A DNA stretch of 37,613 nt. Source: an uncultured Clostridia bacterium. GTDB lineage: Bacteria; Bacillota; Clostridia; UMGS1810. The notes under the pieces are model-generated. The model was not told where the DNA came from. It was given only the letters and a program-made list of their open reading frames with translations, and ran no database searches. Made by a program: the position numbers and the translations under genes. The stretch is taken from assembly GCA_934454585.1 (NCBI GenBank), contig CAKSFP010000027.1, positions 1 to 37,613 of the forward strand, in the 5' to 3' direction. Position 1 is the first letter of the stretch; each line of letters begins with the position of its first letter. Positions 6,374 through 14,200 of this stretch are shown here, in pieces.

Positions 6374-7573
6374 TCAGGTCTTAACTCCCAAAAGCCAATT
6401 CGAAATCTCTGTTATAAGCACGCCCTCCTGTTGATAATCCTCGTGTCTTGTTCTCGCTATAATCATTTTCGGATATGCATCCCGAATTTGCAGAAGCGGA
6501 GTTATCTCTCTTTCCATAGTTTTCGGATCCGATATATTGTCGGAAACCTGAATGTATATTTTCTCATTCCGTTTTATCGCAACAAAATCAATTTCCTTCT
6601 TATAAAGTTTTCCGACATACACCTCATATCCTCTGCGCAGCAATTCGAGATAGACAATGTTCTCATAAACTCTGCCAAAGTCAAGATTTTTTGTTCCGTT
6701 TATCGCATATCTGAACGATGCATCGCAAATATAATACTTTTTATTTGTTTCGAGATATTTTTTGCCCTTCAAATCATACCTCTTCGCCTCATAGAACATA
6801 AAAGCGTTTTCAAGATAACTAATGTATTTAACAACAGTTTTTCTTGTTATCTCACTTTTTCCGCGATTAAGTGCAGCGCATATGTTATTCGGCGAAAGCA
6901 AATTACCTATATTGTCCATCATGAATTCCGAAATTGACAGGAATTCAGAACGATTTCGTATTTTGTATTTCTTCACCAGGTCACGCTCAAGTATGGTGGT
7001 GTAAACATCCTTTATATACTCAAAACGATGCTCGTCCGTTTTGTAAAAATACGAACCGGACATTCCGCCTGTGCGAACATATTCATCAAATGCATCAACT
7101 GTGTTTTCGCAGCCGAAATATTCAACATACTCCGCAAACGAAAACGGAAACACCTTAATTTCCATAACTCTGCCCGTAAATAAAGTTGCAAGGTCGGAAC
7201 TGAGCAAAAAAGCATTTGAACCGGTAAGGTAAATATCAAACAGCCCCTTTGTGTGAAGACTGTTTATAGCAAGTTCAAATTTATCGCACAGTTGTATCTC
7301 ATCTATCATAACAACATTATGAGCGCTTGACTTGTAGTTATCCATAACATATGAATGAAGTTTATGATACTCCAACAGGTAATCATATTCCAATTCCTGC
7401 AGGTTCGCAGATATTATATTAACATCCTTTTCAGTTTCCGCGAGGTAATCCGCAAACTGCTGCAGCAAAACTGATTTTCCGCTGCGCCTTACACCCGTAA
7501 TCACCTTGATATCCGGTGTTCCCGATAAATCAATCAATTCTTTAAGATATTTATTACGAATTATCCTGTTCAT
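6374..7573 (-). CDS. AAA+ ATPase, AAA_14 / DUF4143 family
   Basis: This is a 399-residue intact protein. Walker A (VITGVRRSGKSVLL) is at residues 24-37, Walker B (VVMIDEIQ) near 86-93, and a LTGSNAFLLSSDLATLFTGR sensor-type region near 116-135. The DUF4143 C-terminal part contains RVYENIVYLELLRRGYEV and a nuclease-like KKEIDFVAI, though the usual EVK is replaced by IQVSDN. It differs strongly from the ATPase at 1218, so the two are not a recent duplication. No partner gene is cotranscribed; downstream lie only remnants. The promoter region carries paired GGGAATAG motifs, one of which lies 4 bp before the start codon. The ribosome site is weak (GGGA). Its cellular role is unknown. Confidence 0.85.
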   Translation of the reverse strand: MNRIIRNKYLKELIDLSGTPDIKVITGVRRSGKSVLLQQFADYLAETEKDVNIISANLQELEYDYLLEYHKLHSYVMDNYKSSAHNVVMIDEIQLCDKFELAINSLHTKGLFDIYLTGSNAFLLSSDLATLFTGRVMEIKVFPFSFAEYVEYFGCENTVDAFDEYVRTGGMSGSYFYKTDEHRFEYIKDVYTTILERDLVKKYKIRNRSEFLSISEFMMDNIGNLLSPNNICAALNRGKSEITRKTVVKYISYLENAFMFYEAKRYDLKGKKYLETNKKYYICDASFRYAINGTKNLDFGRVYENIVYLELLRRGYEVYVGKLYKKEIDFVAIKRNEKIYIQVSDNISDPKTMEREITPLLQIRDAYPKMIIARTRHEDYQQEGVLITEISNWLLGVKT

Positions 7574-7576
7574 GTT

Positions 7577-7688
7577 CTATTCCCACTTTTTTAATTTTTT
7601 TCAACTTTCGAGAATAGTATATCACTTTTTTTGAAAACAATCAAGCGCTATTCCCGAAAAATAAATTATTTTTGATTTTTGGGAATAG
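7577..7688 (-). promoter_or_regulatory. ATPase promoter with four GGGAATAG operator-like arms
   Basis: On the minus strand TTGATT (7644-7639) and TATACT (7621-7616) are separated by 17 bp. Inverted arms flank it: CTATTCCC at 7577-7584 with GAGAATAG at 7610-7617, and CTATTCCC at 7648-7655 with GGGAATAG at 7681-7688. Both pairs have the same 33-bp start-to-start spacing. The inner arm overlaps the -10. This is seen directly; the operator role is inferred. Confidence 0.6.
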
Positions 7689-7715
7689 TGTTTGAAAATT
7701 TGCCTCCAAAAGCAT

Positions 7716-7759
7716 AAAAAACACTCCGCCGCCTGCGGTTAAGCTTCCGCAGACGGCGG
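7716..7759 (-). terminator. Terminator ending the pectin operon
   Basis: On the minus strand a GC-rich stem (7747-7759 with 7726-7738, one mismatch) around a TTAAGCTT-type loop is followed by GTGTTTTTT. It lies about 40 bp after the last gene of the leftward operon. Confidence 0.8.
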
Positions 7760-7799
7760 GTATAAAACGCCAATATTGAATTTTGTCGGTTTTGGTCAT

Positions 7800-8315
7800 T
7801 CAGTCCGCAATCCGCGGTTTCTTATCTCTGACCAGAATTGCAATCAAAATTGCAATCAGCACCACAATATGCGTCATAAGATTACCATATGCCTTTGCCA
7901 TGAAATCATACACAATCCACACAAGGCAATTGGGGATATATATCGCCCGATAATACTTTGCGTTACTTTGTGATACACTCAGTACAAAAAGCATGGCCGC
8001 AATGAGTGACAGCACATCATACCAAGCCTTGAAAGTTATTAGGTTGACAGCAAGGAAAGCAACAGAGTGCAGAACTACCCACAATGTCGGGACCTTTTTA
8101 CCGTTTGCGGTAAACATATAATTTATCAGCAGCTGTACCGCCGCCGTATAGCAGATTGCCGCTCCGCTGAACCCGCCTACAAGGATATAACTTGTCCCAA
8201 CAAGCATATTTCCCATAAAACTAAAAATCAATACTGTTTTCATTTTTTTGTTAAACGGCTCCAACAGGCTAAGAATTGTTGCAATAAGCGAAGCCGCGTA
8301 CGAAATCATTTCCAT
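7800..8315 (-). CDS. YgjV-like multi-pass membrane protein
   Basis: This 171-residue integral membrane protein has about five or six hydrophobic segments (for example ISYAASLIATILSLL at the N-terminus and HIVVLIAILIAILV before the C-terminal KKPRIAD). It resembles the YgjV family of bacterial inner-membrane proteins, whose function is unknown. ATG at 8315 is chosen because GGAGG ends 7 bases upstream; the ATG at 8321 touches that site. The gene overlaps the GH2 stop by 10 bp, so translation is probably coupled. It is the last gene before the terminator. A transport or permease-like role for pectin sugars is conceivable from position only. Confidence 0.7.
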   Translation of the reverse strand: MEMISYAASLIATILSLLEPFNKKMKTVLIFSFMGNMLVGTSYILVGGFSGAAICYTAAVQLLINYMFTANGKKVPTLWVVLHSVAFLAVNLITFKAWYDVLSLIAAMLFVLSVSQSNAKYYRAIYIPNCLVWIVYDFMAKAYGNLMTHIVVLIAILIAILVRDKKPRIAD

Positions 8316-11131
8316 TTGCATCCTCCAAGATTGTTAATTATATCTTTTGTTTTTCTGACAGCAGTTTTGTCGTTTGCATTGAATGCCAAATTCGCGTTTT
8401 TTGATGATTTTTTTACATCCGCATGAATAAGTTCACAAAGCGCGTCTTTGTCGGCATAATTGCCCGGATTGAACTTCTCTCCGGCTGCATATTCAATAAT
8501 TTTTTCCTTGAGCAGCATTGCTCCCGGATCGTTCTCAGACATATTCAAGCCACAAACTATCAGCTTGCCGTTTATGGCTTTTAATTCAAACATTGCTGCC
8601 TGTCTGATGACATATTTATGAGTTGATGCCACCTCTATAATCGGATCGAATTTCACCTTTTCACTTTCAAAGCAAACGGCACTGCCGCCCTCAAGCATAT
8701 TTGCAAACTGCCAACTGCAGAATCCGTCATTCGGAAATCCGTCAAGAACAGTATGGTCCGCTATAACAGTTGCAAGATTACCTGAACTGCGCCCCGCCAG
8801 AGCGATGCGAAAACTTGTCGAAAGAGCCGCAAACGGTTCGGCGCCAAAAAGCACTACATTTTTGCCCTGCTCCAGCAATGAAAAGAGCGTCTCCTCATCC
8901 GTGCCGTACAACACCTCAACATTTTTGTGCTCAACCTCTCTTGCCTTCGGAAAAAGATACAATTCCCACTCGTTTTCGGCAAAAAATTCGTCACATTCCA
9001 ATGTGGCATACAGTCTCATTTCCGACGGCAATTCCGTTTCCGGCAAAGTTTCGCGGCATTTGCACAGCCGCGTCACCTCGCCGCCGGCAATTTTGTCTAC
9101 GGTATATTCTTTGCACAGTTCCTGTTTATCGCCCCTGAAAAGTCTAAGCGTAAGGCGTGCTTTGCGGAGAGGTTCCCTTCCGTAATACGAGATAAAAATA
9201 TTAAAATCAAGTTTCTCTCCCGCTAAATAATTTCGTTTTTTCCCAATGTCGGTGAGAATAACCGACTCGGAATTATACATTCTGACATTACGCACGGTTT
9301 CGCCGGGCTTAAGCTCGTAGAATTCATTCATCATGCCTACATCGTAACCGAATGTGTGCCAGTGCGTGTCTATAGGTCCGAGAAAATCATAGCCGGATAT
9401 ACTGCTGCTCAGACGCAGATTTTCAAAGCAATATTTTCTGATTCGTCTCTGCCACTCGCATGAATTTCTAAAATACTGCGGTGCTCTGTCCAGAATGCCT
9501 TTTTCCGCAAGATGCCTTTCAAGGGAAGCGAACATCTCCGTCCTGCCTATACGCAAATCTCTGTAGCGATTCTTAATACTCAGGTCAGTGTAAGTACCGT
9601 CAATACATATCTCGTGACTGAGACGCGGTTTTCCGTACACCGCCGCATACTCATCGATTTTTTTTGCGTCACCGTCAAGCGAAAAATAGCTGTGCGCACC
9701 GTTTGGATAGGTACAATACACATCAGAAAACTCGCCAAGTTCTCTGAGTCGGCGCGGATGATGCTTAAACGGCACCTCGCAGAGTTCTTTTTCCTGTTCG
9801 GGCTCGCACCAGAAATACTCCACTCCGCGCATTGCACTCATCGGAGCAAACAGCGCGTCCGTATCGCTGTGAACAATTTTTGCACATTCACGAAGATAGG
9901 CAATAAACGGTTCGTCCATCAGCAGTTCGTTTCCACAGCAAAATATAACGACGGATGCGTGTTTTGAGCAGAACCGCACAATTTCGCTCCACTCACCTAT
10001 TGTGGTGTTGTTAGGGCACTCTACCTGCATAAGCATACCGATTTCGTCTGCCGCCTGCATATATTCGTCCGTCGGAATATGAGTGTGAAATCTGATGAAA
10101 TTAAACCCGAGTTTTTTTAATTTCTTTATAACCATGCGATAATATCCCTTGTCATGAGTCATGTGAACGGTTTGGGGATAATAGCAGTGTTCGCACGCGC
10201 CCCTTAACAGATACTTGTCTCCGTTGAGATACAAACCGTCCGCTGCCGCCGTAAGACGGCGTACACCGAAAGTTCTCTCAAACTCTGCGGAATCACATTT
10301 CAGTTTCAGTGTGTAAAGCACAGGATTTTCGGGTGACCACTGTCTGAGCAACTCGACAGAAAATTCAAAATCACCGCTTGCCTTGCCGCTGATGATGACC
10401 GAATCTTTGTCACACACACACCACGAGAAACGAATTTTCTCTGCAGTGTCGATATGAATCTGCACTGTTTTCAAATCATCTGAGATGACAACCGACGCGT
10501 CCGTCAGCGGACTTCTGTATGTCCTGATTTCCACATTCCCGGTAATGCCGCCGCTGTACTCGTTTGCGGCACGGGAAGTAAGTCCGGATATCGGTTCATA
10601 CCCATAGCCGTCAAGGCAGAAGTTGGAGACGGACAGCACAATCGTGTTTTCGCCGTTTTTTATATACTCCTGCGGAATTTTTATCTCAAACGGTGTGCTG
10701 TAACCTCTGTGTTCTCCCAGATACACATCATTCAGCCAAACTGCGGCATTGTTCTGCACACCTTCAAAATAAACAGTTTTTTCGCCGTCCGTTTTCGGAA
10801 AGAGAAATGTCTTTTTGTAGAAAAAATTACCCGCAATATTCGGCAAAGCCATATCGGGCGGATTTCCGGCTATAGGATAACGCTGTACACCGTACTCGGG
10901 ATTAAACCTAAGCTTTGAATAAAACGATGTCATGCGAAAATCGTCCGTCATGTCCTCCCAATATCCCGGGACGGCGTTTTCCACAATATCGCGGCATATG
11001 CTCTCCGGCTCGGTACCTGCCAAATCCTCCTCGTCCGATATGCTGTTAAAGGGATTTTCGACAGAGCAATAGCGCTCGTACTGATATTTCATCTCCCAGT
11101 TCCCGTTCAGCGAATAGGCTGTGTAATGCAT
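8306..11131 (-). CDS. Glycoside hydrolase family 2 enzyme (cytoplasmic)
   Basis: GH2 enzymes remove terminal beta-linked galactose, glucuronate, mannose or related sugars. This 941-residue protein has a jelly-roll sugar-binding domain at about 95-205 (NNAAVWLNDVYLGEHRGYST), an Ig-like domain at 205-295, and a TIM barrel from about 296 (GLYLNGDKYLLRGACEH). The acid/base is Glu402 in CCGNELLMD. The likely nucleophile is Glu507 in RLSHEICIDG. The C-terminal ~300 residues are extra modules. There is no signal peptide, so it acts inside on imported oligosaccharides. It follows the 1950-aa SLH gene after a hairpin and overlaps the YgjV-like gene. The substrate is not predictable; in a pectin locus a beta-galactosidase or beta-glucuronidase is plausible. 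Confidence 0.85.
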   Translation of the reverse strand: MHYTAYSLNGNWEMKYQYERYCSVENPFNSISDEEDLAGTEPESICRDIVENAVPGYWEDMTDDFRMTSFYSKLRFNPEYGVQRYPIAGNPPDMALPNIAGNFFYKKTFLFPKTDGEKTVYFEGVQNNAAVWLNDVYLGEHRGYSTPFEIKIPQEYIKNGENTIVLSVSNFCLDGYGYEPISGLTSRAANEYSGGITGNVEIRTYRSPLTDASVVISDDLKTVQIHIDTAEKIRFSWCVCDKDSVIISGKASGDFEFSVELLRQWSPENPVLYTLKLKCDSAEFERTFGVRRLTAAADGLYLNGDKYLLRGACEHCYYPQTVHMTHDKGYYRMVIKKLKKLGFNFIRFHTHIPTDEYMQAADEIGMLMQVECPNNTTIGEWSEIVRFCSKHASVVIFCCGNELLMDEPFIAYLRECAKIVHSDTDALFAPMSAMRGVEYFWCEPEQEKELCEVPFKHHPRRLRELGEFSDVYCTYPNGAHSYFSLDGDAKKIDEYAAVYGKPRLSHEICIDGTYTDLSIKNRYRDLRIGRTEMFASLERHLAEKGILDRAPQYFRNSCEWQRRIRKYCFENLRLSSSISGYDFLGPIDTHWHTFGYDVGMMNEFYELKPGETVRNVRMYNSESVILTDIGKKRNYLAGEKLDFNIFISYYGREPLRKARLTLRLFRGDKQELCKEYTVDKIAGGEVTRLCKCRETLPETELPSEMRLYATLECDEFFAENEWELYLFPKAREVEHKNVEVLYGTDEETLFSLLEQGKNVVLFGAEPFAALSTSFRIALAGRSSGNLATVIADHTVLDGFPNDGFCSWQFANMLEGGSAVCFESEKVKFDPIIEVASTHKYVIRQAAMFELKAINGKLIVCGLNMSENDPGAMLLKEKIIEYAAGEKFNPGNYADKDALCELIHADVKKSSKNANLAFNANDKTAVRKTKDIINNLGGCKWK

Positions 11132-11171
11132 TTTATTGTTTCATCTCCCAATATAAATTTTCGGTAAAAGC

Positions 11172-11205
11172 GTGCGGATGCAAAACGAAAAATTCGCATC
11201 CGCAC
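11172..11205 (-). terminator. Intra-operon hairpin before the GH2 gene
   Basis: Perfect 10-bp arms GTGCGGATGC (11172-11181) and GCATCCGCAC (11196-11205) enclose a 14-base loop. On the minus strand it is followed by GCTTTTACC, a short T stretch. It lies between the SLH giant and GH2, so partial termination or mRNA processing could lower expression of the last two genes. Confidence 0.55.
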
Positions 11206-11218
11206 ATCAATCTGTTGT

Positions 11219-14200
11219 TTATCTGAATGAATTAAGAATCTTTGCCACCTGGGCACGAGTTGCAAACGCATCGGGTTCAAAATATCCGTCCGTATCCCCC
11301 GACAGGATTCCGGCAGCGCTCAAAGCATTGACCGCCGCCTCGGCATAATCACCGATTTTTGATGCGTCCGCAAATTCAACCTCCGAATCGCCGCCAAGTT
11401 CAATTTGCTTCAGCAACGCGACTCTGTAGATAATCGTTGCCGCGTCCTGCCTGCTTATATTGTCTCCTATACCGAAGTATCCGCCGCCGATTCCGTTGCA
11501 TATGCCGAAATAGCAGGAACTGCAGATATATTTGTAATACCATGCCGTCCTGTCAACATCCGCAAACTCAACATCCCGAGAACTGTTTTTCAGGTTGAAA
11601 AATTCGCATATCATCTTGACAAATTCTTCCCTCAGCACAGGTTCATCCGGCGCAAAAGTTTCATCGGTTTTTCCGTTGACGCATCCCTCTCTGTACAGAT
11701 TAAGGATGTATTCATACGCCCAGTGATCTTTCGGCACATCGGTAAAAGGCATAGTCGGCTCAAATGTGCCGTTGCCTCTCGTTCCATCGGTTTTGCCTGC
11801 CGACGGAATGTAGACAACCGAAGATGATCCGCCGCCGCTTGACGAACCGCCGCCGGAGATACCGTCACTCCCTTTGACGATCACATTTACCGTCCGGCTC
11901 ATGCTCTCCGCATTTTTTGCCGCAGTTACGGTTACCGTAACCGGAGTGTCCTTTGACGGACGCACAACTCTGCCATCGTTGCCCACCACCGAAGTGTTGT
12001 CGCTGACATAGGTCAATGTCGAGCCGTACTTGCCCTTAACAAAGGGCAGCTCAGCCGTCACGGCATTCAGATTGATGCTGTCAAGTGTGTCAACAGCGTA
12101 TTTCAAATCTGCCGCAACCGCGTCTTTGTCGGTCTTTATCGCCGCAGACAGACTCTTGACCGTCACTTCATATGTCTTGACAAGTTTGCGGTCATCATAC
12201 ATAAATTCAACGGTCAGCACAACCTTTTGATCCTGTTCGGACGGGGTTATTTTACCGTCGTTGCCCAACACCTTGGTATTGGAGGAGCTTATCTTTATCG
12301 ATTCGCCCAGGCTCGGCGACGGAAAAACTATATCCTCCGTTACATTGTTCAGGTCTGTCCTTCCGAGCAGTTCTTTTTCAAAATTAATTGCCGCCTCGGT
12401 CAGGGTTTCGCTGTGCGCCTCTTTGTAGTCGATGCGCATATCGTCCACGCAAACAATGCTGTCCTCGGCAACCGTGGCACCTTCGAGAGTGAATCTGTAT
12501 CCCTTTATGTCACGGGTACGGGTTTTGTCATAAGTATAAATAAAACCTATGCCCTTTGCGGAATCAAAATCCGTGCCGTTATCTTCATTCACAAGTCTGC
12601 CGTTTTCGGTAATGCAAACTTCACTGCCGTCATCATTAATTATAAATACATGGTATTTTTGCGACTCCGTATTTATGTCGATGCGGAATCTGACCCACTC
12701 GCCCCGTGTGTACCATGAATCCTTTGTCACGGTGACCGACTGTGTTTCCTCGTCCAGCGCGCCGACAAACTTCACCGTACCGTCCGTATTGAAATATATC
12801 TGTATCTGTGAGCCGGTTCCCGTCAAGCCCTCTGCATAGAGGTAGGTGTTGCAGACATCATTCATAAAGAATCTCCCGCTCATGCTCAGTTCGCCAAGCT
12901 GACCCTGTTCTTTCCTGAAATACATCTGTCCGTTACCCACAGGTGAGAGTCCTGCCCTTCTGCGCATCATGAACACCTGATTGCCGCTGTCGAGCGGATC
13001 CTGTTCTATAAGCATATCCACGCTCGTTGTGTCCGGAAAACTCCATTCGTTGGAGTCATTCTCCTTTTTGAACTCATAGGTTCCTGCATCTGCCCACTCG
13101 TAATCGTGAATAAACAAATTGTTGTACTCCGCTGCCTCTTTGACGGTTATATAGAACACTTTTTCACGGGTCAGCACACCGTCTGACACAACTGCCGTGA
13201 GCTGCGCCGTCTTGTCTCCTTTGCCAAAATCGGCGCGGCTTACTCTTGCATTTGCGCCGTCGGCAGAGTTTATAACAACTGCACCGTTTCCGCTGCTGCT
13301 CCATGATATAGTCGTGCCGAATTTCCATTCGGTCGGCAGGGTGATGTCTTTTGTCACTTTGTTGACGGGTTCGTCATGGAATGCACTGAATGTAAGCGTC
13401 ATAAGCGCTTTTTCGAGTTTTTCGTCCTCAGACGAAAACGCCCTTACGGTTATGTCGTCAAACACTTTTTCAAGAGATTCATCATTCTTGCTGATGAGCG
13501 CCTTAAGAGTAACGCGGCGATTGTCACTGCCGACAGACGGATTGATAACCTCACCGCTTGTCAAAAGAACACTCTCGTCGCTGCTGCTCCATCGGCAGCT
13601 TACACCGTTGCCGAAATCCGTCGTCAGCGAAAGGTTTCTGTAAACGCTGTCGCGTTTGTCCAGACTTATGCTTTCCCATGTGAGGCTGTCATAAGCGCTC
13701 TGCACCATGTCAGAGTCGGACGGAAGCGCTTTGACGGTTATGGGGAAGTTTATCAGCACCGAGCCGCCCTCAACAATGAACTTGGCGGTAAGGGTGATGT
13801 TTTTGTCGCCATCCTTGAATTCCGGACGGGTAATGACAATGTTTCCGCCGCTTTTCACCTTTGCATACGATGTATTGGATGATGTCCACTTAATCGTAAG
13901 TCCGTAGTGCGCTCCGACAAGCGGCAAGGTGAAATTGTCTGTCACCGCATCCGCATTTGGAATGACAATGTCGGCTGCGTCAGCCTGTGCCATAGCTTCG
14001 GGAGACATCTTAACCACTATATCAAATCTTTTTGTATCCGACGCTGCTCCGCTTGTGAATGTTGCTGTCAAGGTTACCGCCCTGTTTTCATTCTGCCGTC
14101 TTAGCACACCGCCTATTGTCATTACGCGGTTATCGCTCGATTGCCAGTTGATATCGACATCGTACAGTCCTTTCGTCGGCAATGCAAGGTTTTGCGTGAT

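Noticed and set aside
12227..12718. 163-codon plus-strand frame opposite the SLH giant
   Set aside because: It is the mirror of Ig-repeat codons, with no ribosome site or promoter.
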